64,000 nucleotides of DNA. Origin: Pseudomonadota bacterium. GTDB taxonomy: Bacteria > Desulfobacterota > Desulfobulbia > Desulfobulbales > CALZHT01. This document shows, piece by piece, positions 11,001-23,000 of this stretch. The first letter of the stretch is position 1. Each line of letters begins with the position of its first letter. The DNA is taken from the NCBI GenBank assembly GCA_018823135.1, contig JAHJJF010000086.1, forward strand, positions 1-64,000, given 5' to 3'. The translations under genes and the position numbers were made by a program. Under the pieces are notes generated by a model, which did no database searches, was not told the origin of the DNA, and saw only the letters and a program-made list of their open reading frames with translations.

Positions 11001-14000
11001 TATCCCAGGTGAAGCTGAGCCACTCTTCCGAGCCGCTGATCAGTGAGGGGATAGTGGCGGTTTTGACAAGTTCCATCCTGCCAGTGGCATCAAGGATGTA
11101 AATCGACGTATCAACATTCTCAAGATCAAACGAACCGGGATTCCTAATCGGCACACTAATGACTGTCTCTTGTCCGGCAAGGGGCGCTACTGGAAAAATA
11201 AAGATATCGTCGTCAAAAACTTCCAGATCAGGAAGGAATGACGGATCAAGATAAACAACGATCTCATCCGACGGGTCACTTACATTGCCGCCATCATCCA
11301 TGGCTGTGGCGGTGAAGACGTTTTCACCGGCATTAAGCGGGACATTCTCAAAGGTAAAAGTACCGGCGAAATGGACTGTTTTAACATAAGGGCCTGATAA
11401 ATAATGCAATACTGAGGGGCGCCATATAAGATTAGAAGGCTTATTATTTTTGATGGCTTCGACAATATGATCCTTGTTCATATCTTCAACAGAAACAATC
11501 CTAACTTCCCATGAATTAGCTTGGATTTCTTTGATATAGGCAAGATCTTTACCGCTGTCAGACCATGACAGCTCAAGTTCATTTTGGTCTGTATCAGTTA
11601 CCTGATAAACCTGTCCAAGGCTGAAATCGTACACATAAATATCAACGACACCATTTCTACTTGAGGTAAAAGCAATACTTGAGCTATCCGGGTTCCATCC
11701 TAATGAGGGGATTTCCCCGGATCTATGGATAAGGCTGTCAATTAGGGTTATTTCAAATGTCTCGGGATCAATAACAGAGAGTGTCTGACCTTCGAAGAAA
11801 GCGACCTTACTACCATCAGGTGCAATCTCTGCAAAATCAATAGAATATCCGTTGGTTAATTGAGAAATTCCACCTGTTTCAAAATTTTTCATCCATAGAT
11901 CATTGCTTCCATTTTTTTTACTTATATATGCAACAATACTGTCACCACTCCATGACGGAAAAACTTCAGCGCAATCGCTGCACTCGGTTAAATTTGAATC
12001 CGTTTTCGTAATAAAATTATAAATACCTATCCTGAAATATCCTCCATTCTGGTAAACATATGCCAGCATGTCTCCCGGGTCTGACCAGGTAATATATGAG
12101 ACAGTGGATTTTAAAAGTATTGAAGAGTGATACTCTGCCAAACCATAAAACAGTATGCGTGAATTTGAATAATTATATGCTAGGATTCCATCGGTATGTG
12201 AAACATCTATCTTGCCATTAATTCCATATCGGTATGTATTCTTTATGTTATCGCTCGCTGACGCAATTGTTTCAGAAATAAATTCCTCATTATTAAAAAG
12301 TGAGACAATTGCGTTGGATTCAGTCTTCCCGGAAATGGTTATATTGTCTGAATCGGTTGTTATTGAATAACCACTTTGGGTTGGCTCAATTATTTGCGGA
12401 ACCATAGGATATTCAAGATCCTGTGGGGTCGATGACGCTTCGTTGGATTGGGTGCTCTCATTTCCGAACTGATCAACACTGACAACTATGTAATAGTATT
12501 GTGTGCCATTTATGAGTTCATCATCAATATAGCAAGTCTCCTGAATCAATCCCTCATTAACCCGATTGTAAGAACTTCCTGAAATAATACTGCGATAAAG
12601 AGCGTAACCTTCGAAAGGCTCAATAGAAGCATTCCAACACAGTTCAAGTCGTCCACCATCAACAGGCGCTGAAATATGCAAATTCGTTGGACTTGCCGGT
12701 GGAATAATATTAACTACAGCCGACACTTCCATCGATGACTCACTTTCATTTCCTGTATTATCCACAGCAGTAACTCGATAACTATAGGTAGCATTAATTA
12801 ATTCAAATTCTTGATAAGCCTGTTGGGTTAATAATAACGTGTTGATCTTTATCCATTCAGCATTCACAAGTTTATAAAAGTTATACCCTGCTAAATCTGT
12901 TTCCAAATTTTCATCCCATGAAACCGAAACATCATTTCCTGAAACAGTTGCAATCAGATTAGATGGTGGTGCTGGTGGGACGATATCTCCAACAACTATG
13001 GAAACAGGCTCCGAAAGGATGCTTTCAAGTTCATAGACATTCACTGCTGATACTTGATAATGATATTCCCCGTCACCAAGGCCAATATCATTATATACAT
13101 TCTCAATTATATGGGCTTCTTGAAGAATGCTTAATTCAGAAAGCATGGCACAGCTTCCCGATTCAGGATTATTGGTTGATGTGATATTTACTCGAATTTT
13201 ATCTGTCTTAATCGGTGGATAAAAATTTGAGGATATCTTAATTTCTTGGTTTCCAGTAAAAATAGCTGCTGATTGCCATGTGCCTTCAATCCAAGCCTGA
13301 ATTTCAAAATCCCTCCCTGAATAAAATTCATCTTTCCAGTCAATTCCAATGTCACTAATTTGGATCTCAGATGTAAATTGGACTTCTAACCACCCTGGAC
13401 TTGATAAATTTATGCCGCAGTCATACCAGGCCGATTGGATGTTGGAATCAAAGACTCTATATGCATATTGTGCGTTCCCCGAAGCAGTGAGATTCTCATT
13501 CGGGATGTCGAGAGGTTGGATCTCATTAATTTTAATTCCGTCTCGGTAAAGGTTATATCCGTGAATATTAGATTCTTGATTCGGATCCCATGCAACATGA
13601 ACATCAAATTCCGAAACATCCACATACAGACCTGTTGGTGGAGATGGTGGTTCTGAGTAGGAAACAATGATTATGTTAGATGGTTTACTGGTATTACCTT
13701 TGGAATCGGTGGCAACTGAATAAAATGAATTGTCTCCGGAAATTAAAATAGCATCAACTATGAAATTCCCCTCCTGAGATGCAGAAACACTCCCTAAGGA
13801 TACAACCCCTGTTTGGGTATCATGAAAAACTTCCACATTGAGTAAAGGCTGTGTCATTCCCTCCAATGTAATATTCTGTTCGGTTACTACCCTGGGTTGT
13901 TGTTGCAGTATCGCTCCAGGTACATTGACCGACAAGGGGCTCATTTCACTTTCATTTCCATATATATCGACTGCTGCAACATGAAAAGAATAATCCCCAC

Positions 14001-17000
14001 CACTCAACCCTGACGAATACTGGGGGTAATCATAAAATTCATCTAATATAATTTGTGAGTTCAATTTTGATGACTGATGGTAAACATTAAACCCGGCCAA
14101 ATCCAGCTCGGTATTGCCGGACCAGGAAAGGGTAACTATACCACTCACAACTTTTGCTTGAAGACCGGAAGGTGCGGACGGAGGTGTTAGGTCAGTATAT
14201 GTAACTACGATTTCCTGAGGTTGATTATCTGTTCTACCTCCCACATCTGTAGCAACTGAACGAAGAAGATAATCATTATAATCTAATAGTAAGGTTGCTG
14301 GATCAAAGGTAACCACAAAAGGACTTGTGACCGGGGAACCAAGATCAGTCCAGATGGCTTCATTAGACTTCCTGTACTGGAACTGGATTGTTGCAATATC
14401 AGAATCTTCCGAGTCAGCTGTCAATATAATCGGTTCTTGAAAAACTATTCCACTTGTAGGCACCTTTATCCTGGCTTGTGGTGCGCGATTATCTAGATCT
14501 ACTTCAAGGATTATTGACTGATCGCTTGTGTTACCGGCCTGGTCCATAGCAATAAGATAATAGTGATGAACTCCGTCAGGAACTTCGGTCTCGGTGTACA
14601 TGGTTCCAGAAATAAGATATGGCTTCAAATCTCCATAGGTAAATCCAGAAACATTAGCCAGTTGATGATTACGATATAAAAGATATCCTGCCAGATCATC
14701 CTCATTATTTGCCTGCCAGGAAAGGTCGACCGAATCACCACTAGGTACTGCTGAAATCAACACCGGTGCAGCCGGTGGAGTGTTATCAATTGTCACAATA
14801 ACAATTTTGCTGCTGATATTATCATGAAGATCTTCAGCCTCCAGTTTGAGCGAATAAACATTATCACTAAGGCCAATAGTATCCCATTGATACAAGGTGT
14901 TTGAACGAATCGGGACTGGAGATTCCCTGATAAGTTGCCACTCAGACGGATTCGCTCCGCTTCTGACAGAAATTCTGTACTCCTTGAAATCATCAGAACT
15001 GCTCGAAGTCCCCCTTATATCAACAAGATCACTAACAGTAGCCCCATTCTCAGGCGAGGTGATGTTTACATCCGGCCCGGTGTTATCGATGACAATCTTT
15101 ATTGCATTAGAGAAATTACTTTCCGATCCGGCTGCATCAACGGCGGTTACTTCATATGAGAAACCACCCTCAGACAAATTATAATCGGTATAGTTTTGAT
15201 CTGTCAGAAGATCGTTATTGACTCGCTGGCCGTTCCTGTAAAGATTATATCCAGCCACATCTGAAACATTTTCATGAGTCCAGCTTAGCAATGTATCTTG
15301 ATCCTCTATCAGATGACCATTAAGGACCGGCGGTGCTGGCGGTATTGTGTCAACATGAAAAGTTCTTGTGACAACAGCATTATTTCCAATCGTATCAAGA
15401 GCTGTCGCCCTTAAGCAATAAGTCCCATCAGCAGGTAAGGCATTTATACTAGCAAGATCACCATCTATTACTGACACGGCTTCTCTCTTCAGAATAATCC
15501 ATTGGTAGGCGCTTAAACACTCTCCTCCAGATAGCTCAACTTTATACTCCGATATGTTCTGGTCTGAAGCAGTGCCTAATATTGCACCGTTCTCTCTAAA
15601 ATACCCTCCTTCTAATGGATATGTAATTGCAACGATTGGAACCGTGTTATCAACAATAACTGAAGCTCGCTTCTCAATTTCCCAACCAGCTTTGTCAATA
15701 GCAACGAGAGAGAGAGTATAGGAGTTGTCGGAAATATTTGAATTCTGTCCCACATCCCACTGATATAACTCTTCATTTGAAGGGAGATTTTCTTCAGATA
15801 CAAGAAGAGTCCACTCGATTGGTTCTTCACCAACACCAGATCTAAGTGTGTATCCAGAAAAATTTTCTTCAGTTATTGTGCCTTTTATTTCGATTACTTC
15901 CTTTCCGAACCCATACAATTCACCATTTAAGGGGGTAACAAAGTCAAACGCTGGAGGTGTATTATCTACAGTGAATTGAATATCCCGTGCAAAGGAGTTT
16001 TGGGCAGCATCAACAGCTGCAACATGAAGGATATAACTACCTTCATGTAAATCATTAAGTATTGCAAATGTATGATTTTCACGGACCCGATTTTCGCTTG
16101 CAAACGTTACAGTTTCTTGGCTGCTACTATAAGTCATGGAATATGTTTCAAGATTTGCATCGTTTACAGTCCCGGAAACATTTAAAGATTCTTTGAGGTG
16201 GGTATCGTTAAGCGGTGAGAGAATTTCAATGATCGGAGGTATTGTATCGATCTCAACGGTAATTGATTCATTTTGTACGATAGAATTATTTGAAGTAAGT
16301 GCTGCTATGATATCGATACCATATGTGCCATCTGGAACAGGAGCGGAAGAGTTGGCAGTCCCGTCCCAATGGTATGTATGGAAACCGGGTAGGTGAGCAG
16401 AAAAAGTAGTAGATTTTATAAGTGTTTTATTAGAATCCAATATATTTATTGTCAAATCACAGATATCTGTCAATTCATATTGGATTTGGCCGTTTTCAAG
16501 GTTTCCGTCACTGTTCGGTGAAAAAATCTCAGGATCGACCAAGAACGTCTTAAGTAAATCCGGTCGAGGTTCGAGATTTACAGTAACTGTTGCATCACTG
16601 CTGTTTCCAGCCAAGTCTGTTGCATACAATTTCAAGTCCCATTGCCCTTCCGATAGTCCAAACGTATTCCAGAGGCCGAGTGTTTTATCCTCAGCTGGAA
16701 TGTCTGATTCTGCAAGGATATACAATTCACTGTGATTGTTACTGTTTAACGCTACAAGTCTATATTTAAGGAAATGTTCATCAGCTGCAGTGCCTGTTAC
16801 ATCAACTGCTAAATCTTGAATTATAGTTGATAAGGGCGAGGTTATGGTAGTTATCGGTGGAGAATTGTCAACTTCAATTAGAAAAGTTTTTTGATTAACA
16901 TTTCCGCAAGAATCTGTTGCAAATAAGGCAAAGGCATACCAACCATCCGAAACGCCCCCCCCGGTGTTATCCTTGCCATCCCAGACAAAATCTCCATCTC

Positions 17001-20000
17001 CGGCTAATTGGGTGACTCCCTCAACAACAGTCCGAATCAAAGAACTTTGTGTATTAGCTTTTTCTTTAGAATCAAAAGGGCCATAGACTTTTGCATCAAG
17101 TGTTGATACCTCGTCAATGTGATAAGATAGTGATACTTCTTCAAAAATATCGTCTCCGTTTGGCGAGATAAGGTAATTGTCAATTGATGCATCCACATTG
17201 ACAATTTTATCGAAGATGACCGTTGCAAAAGAACAACTGACGTTTCCGGATTGATCAACAACCTTCAGTTTCAAAGTGTAAAGGCTTTCAGAGAGATTTG
17301 AAACATCCCATGTCCCGAGCAAGCCCTGCTTTGCAATCTCTACGGAGATATTGCATTGTTGGTTCTCACCGCAGCCAGACTGTGTTTTTGCAGGTAACCA
17401 CTGCGTTGGATTTGCGCCGATACCGTAAAATATTTCATAGCGCTGCACTTCATTATTATCTGTCGCTATTCCTTCGATATCTATGCCATACCAGGAACCG
17501 TCTTGATTATCTATACGCCTTGGGCAAATTTCAGAAGAACTGTCAGGGTATGTTATCCGACTAAGAGGAAGCGCTCGGTCAACAACCAGATTATCCGTGT
17601 AAACATCGGTACTGCTTTCATATCCCAGAGTCGCAGAAACCGGATAGACCCCTTCAGCCATTATCGACGTATCGACTTCCAATTTGCCCCAACGGTGAGT
17701 GGCGAAATCAAAACTTCTAAGGAGTTGGGGCTCTCCTGTGTTTTCGATGACATAAGTGACTGTCTTAGGATATGAGGATATTGCTCCACTTGAAAGAACA
17801 GAGATAGTGGCGTTCGAAGTTATAGAATTGCATTCCAAGGATTCATCCTGGGAAATATCAAGTTCCAGTCTACCTTTTTTTACAGGATCTTCTTCTGGTT
17901 GACTATCAGGGCAATCCACGGGGGGATAATTTTCGCTGTTACTTATGTACTCTTCACCTGAAGGAGTTATCCCTATCATTCTCAAATTATAGTTAACATC
18001 CTGAAGAAAATCAGAAAGGGGTGGTGCGCCGATCTGACTTGACACACCTGAAGCGGCATCTTTCACCCAGACATCTGTCCATTCAACAAAATCCGGATCG
18101 CCATTGCTTTGCATCTGAATTTTTTGAAATGCCAGATCTTCATACAACGAGATCGACGTATAGATGAGATCCTGCATTGAGAGTGGTTTGTGACAGAAAG
18201 ATATAGAGAAAACTTCAGGAGTGAAATAAGCGTTATTTGAATAAAATTCTCTTCCAGTCGCATCTTCCGCATAAACTCTTACACCCTGAATCTCATGTAT
18301 CTCAAAACTTGATGCATCCCATTCGATTTCAGGATTTGTCAAAGCAATTTCAGTTATCGTAGTATCGTCATACCATGTGTTGTTGGTCCGGTATTGGATA
18401 GTCATGGAAGCGAATTGTGGAAGTATGGTTTCTACAAGCTTCAGGGTATGGATTTCAGCTTGAACATATTCTGCTTCGAGCAAATTGGTTGACTGAAAAT
18501 TTCCAGTAGCAGTTCTATTAAGGCTGATAAAAGCATCGTCCCATCTTCGGAGAACAAAAATTTCTTCACCAAAAATAACATCGAACGTATTACTGTTTCC
18601 TGCATAGTCCTCGGCTACAATTCTGAATCGTTTATTGATGGGAAATTCCAGATCATTTTCCGAAAACGAAAAGACTTCCCCAGGAACAAGATTACCTTCT
18701 CCGTCATAAATAAGATCGTTTTTGTCATCCTTAGCCCATACCTCATTCTCTCCATTTTTAAGGGAATACCATTCTGAGGGATTTATCCCTTCGCCATATT
18801 CAATGGTCCAAACTTTGAGATTCTCATCCAAGACAAGGGCGTCTAGGCTGACAGATATTCTGTTTGTAATTTCACTAAACTCAAGTTTGATTTCCGGAAG
18901 AGTGTTATCAACTTGGAAATAAAACTCATAATTCAAAATTTTAATCTTATAGATCCCGTCGAGCACAACATTTCCCTGGTCATCCATTCCATCCCATACG
19001 ATTGAATATGGGCCGGGAACAGCAAAATCGCCAGGGAACGTCCTCAGTAAATTATTTTCATTATCCAGAAGGTTGAACTCGAGATGAACAGGCTCGTTAA
19101 TGGTAAAATGAAGCGAAACTGTATCATTCACTCCATCATTATTCGGCGAAAACAACTCTCCTGATTTATAGAGATTTGTTATGGCAAATTTCTTACCCCA
19201 ACTGACTCGTTTTCGAGTCCATTTTGTGTTTCCGGCCTTGTCAGTTGCGGTCAGCTTTACATAGAACGTGCCTTCACAGGGAGGCACCCATTCGGCAAAG
19301 ACATCATCGATAACAGGTTTCTCAGAGGGGGGAGTAATCAGGTGCCAGTCATTCGGTGTTTGCTGATTCGCATATTCAAGGGTCCAGCCTGAAAAATTAA
19401 GATCTGAGGCTATACCCTTCAGGATTACTGCAAAATCATCTTTTGTAACCTGAAGTTCAGTTGTCAGAGGGAGAAGTGAGCTTGCTACGATTCCTGGTTT
19501 AAATATATAATTCTGTTGAGGAGAAACATTACCTCCTATCGGAAAGTATGATGTTGATCCATTAGTGATATTGAGAATACTCTCATGGTAAATAGGACTT
19601 TGATTATATTTAATAAACTTCTTGTTCCAAATAGATATAATGTTATCACTTAGCCAATAATCCGGCTCGAGCTCAATATCATCATACACATTATTACAAA
19701 ATTCCTCAGGATAAGGCCAAACCTTATAATTCGATGGAAGTTCGTCCTGAGAAGGAATATGGGGTCTTAAACAAGTGATCCACCAATTTTCAGTGGGGAA
19801 AAAATCTACTTGATCACTATCAATATCATAAGTGAAAAAATAACCCGCAGTCCAATTCGACCCGAAAAATTTCTTACCATTAGGTGACCAAGAAAAGTTG
19901 TAAGAATTTTCATAAAAATTGTCCATTTCCTCAACTGCGGTTTTACATACTCCTGTTTTATCACAAACCACAATTGTGTGATCAGATGGACTTTTTAAAT

Positions 20001-23000
20001 ATGCAAAATGATTTTTGTCAGGACTCAAAGAAATATAATTATCTGTGTACCCAGAACCCCCACCACCCCATCGATTACACCCTAAAAGAGATAGATCTAA
20101 AGCAAAAAGGTAAGCATTTTCAGCAACCATTAACGGTTGTTGCTGAAAGGTTGTATCAATGACCCAAATATTAAAAAGATTCCCGCTTAAACCAAGATTA
20201 TAATCTCTTAGTAATATTTGATTCTCATCAAACCATTCAATAATTGTGTGAGAAGGCGATTGCACTGGAAAAATATTTTCCTGTTGGCCGTTAATATCAC
20301 TGACAACGAGGTGTGTTTCAGAAGCGTATGCAATCTTTTTGCCGTCAGGTGACCACCTGAATGATTGATATGAACCTGTCGAATTTGACCAATTCGGTAT
20401 GATTTCTACCTTTTCCGATCCATCAGGTTTACTGATTATGATTTTGTAACCTGAGGTTACAGTATCATAAATTTTATATGCCAGATAGGCACTGTCTGGA
20501 GACCAATATACACCCCTGTAACTTTCAGTATTTAACGATTCAACCAGATGTAACTCCCCTCCGTTTGTATTGACCGACCATAACTGATATTCCCATTGCG
20601 TAATAAGCTTGTTATATTTTAAAATTATAAATGCCACTTTTTTGCTATCATCAGAAATTTTAAAAAATACGTTGTCGCATTCGCTGTCATTAACATATTC
20701 ATAGTGATAACTATAGTTACTGTTATAATCATTGTACCACTCCTCTTTGGTCAACCTGACTTTTGTGGCGCCATCAATTGAATAATAAAAAAGGCCACAC
20801 AACGGAGATTTCACACCATAACGACAAGCTAATAAAGAAGAAATATTAGAATAAATAAAACCGCTCTCATCAGGCAACCACACGGCATTCTTTGGTGTAT
20901 TAGTTGACCTTTGTAGAATATAATCAGTGCCTGCAGTTGTACTCCAGAGGAGCTTGTTGTTATCAACTACGATTACCAAGCTTGAAAGAATTGAATCCTC
21001 TGAGCGTATTTGAATTTGGTACTGACCATCCTCCACTACTCTGCCAAAGTCATCCAAGCCATCCCAGCTTATAGCACCGGCAGCGACATTTTCAAACTCA
21101 CTACCACTGAAAGTTCGAACCGCCTCCCCATATTCGTTTACGATAACAATTTCTACAGTTTGAGGAGATTCAAGTCGGAAGGTAAAATCAGTTGAATCCT
21201 GAATACCGTCCCCATTTGGAGAAATATATTGTTCGGTTAGCCAGAGATTCGAATCCTGAACCCCAAAATTTCTCGATGCTGTATTGTTTTCATTATCCTG
21301 TTCCAGAATTGTGTCGCTGGGATCAACCTGGGCTGTAACTGTATGAAGGCCTGTTTTCCCAATTGTGTCGTACGTGAAAAAAACCGAACCTTGTGAGTTC
21401 CCTTCAACAAAAGCAAGGGTTTCCTCCCCTATCTGATTTCCATTTTCTGAAATCACAACAGTCACCGAAGAACTATCCTGCTCGCCTGCATTCTGCACCA
21501 AAACTTCAATTGTTAAAATATCTCCTTCTTTCGGGGCATCAGGAGAAAAAGAAATTGAACGAATTGAAAGTGTAAGGTCTGGAAGTGTCAGAATTTTTAA
21601 TGTATTAAATGCACTGTTGTCAGTTTCAGATATTTCATTGATATTACTATCAGGGTCGACAACAACTGATATGACTTTTTCTCCAGATACGGGGATATCA
21701 GTCCATACATGAGAAGCAGTCTCAGAGCCATTTATGGGAATCAAAGGTATTGTCGAGGCCCCCAGCAGTTCCCCTCCCATTTGAGGATCTCCCAAATGAA
21801 ATTGAACTTCAACATTCTCTGCTGGTGCGAATCCATTATTTTCAATTTTGGCAGATAAAGTAGTTGTCCCTTTTTCTGATGCAGGCGTTGGGTCTGCGAC
21901 TATATCCAAATAGCTTAAAGTCAAATTCGGGTCTATTGCGGAATTGACAGTGATGAGTTTATTTGACTGGTTATTGGCTTCTGAAAGTTCAGCAAAAGCA
22001 TTTTCTGGATCAATCTGAAGATTAAGAGGCATTCCTTCCCCAACTACATCGGCCTTCCAAATATATTCATGGTCAATGGTTTGTCCTGAGGGGACATCAA
22101 TATATTCTAGAACGATTTCAACTGCTCCCGAAGGTAAGTCGAGGTAATACTTGATAGGGACATTATAAGAGTCAAGAGTGCCATGATTTGAAATCAGGTT
22201 ATGGATAACTACATCTTGAAAATAATTAGCAGTCTCAGGCGTTACCGTGAGATCTGAAGCGAGAATTTCAAAATCATAGGTCGGTTCCGGATAGAGCATC
22301 CTAAGGGCAATGTTGTTGTTTTCACTTGCCTCTTTTATCAGGTTATCCGGATCAACAACCGCAAAATAGCGATGAGAATTACCATCGTTGATTGTGGTAT
22401 TAAAAACTACAGTTGCAGATGATTGGCTGATTACGGCAACAAACTGTTCCCCAAGCTTATTTTCTTCACTTATTGTGTTTTCATAGAGAATTACCTGTGC
22501 GTCCGCAACATCGGTCATCCCATTATTATGCACAGTTACGGAAAGATCTACTTGAGTCGGAAGAGAAGTTATATTTTCAGGAGAGGGAATGATATCTGAA
22601 GTACTTACTACAAGGTCAGGATCCCGCATCGCAACCCACATTGCATTGACTGCTTTTGAAGTCTGATGGGCGCTGGCATACCATGAGCCATCCTGCGATT
22701 GCCGTTCGAGAATATAATTCAAGGCCCGATCCGTGACGTCAGATGAGATACCGAATTGCTTAAGACCAATCAGGGTTGTCGCGGTGTTATAAACAGTACT
22801 CGGACTATTACCGAAACCACCGTCGATATTCTGTTTACTGTATATCCAGACGAGGCCATTTTGAATAAATCCGTCCAGCTCATAGTCCTGCTGATAACTG
22901 CTAAAGGCGGTAATGACGTTTACCGATGTAAAAATATTGCTCGTGCCATCTGCACCCCACCCTGCATCTGTATTCTGCTGACCTTTGAGATATTCTATTG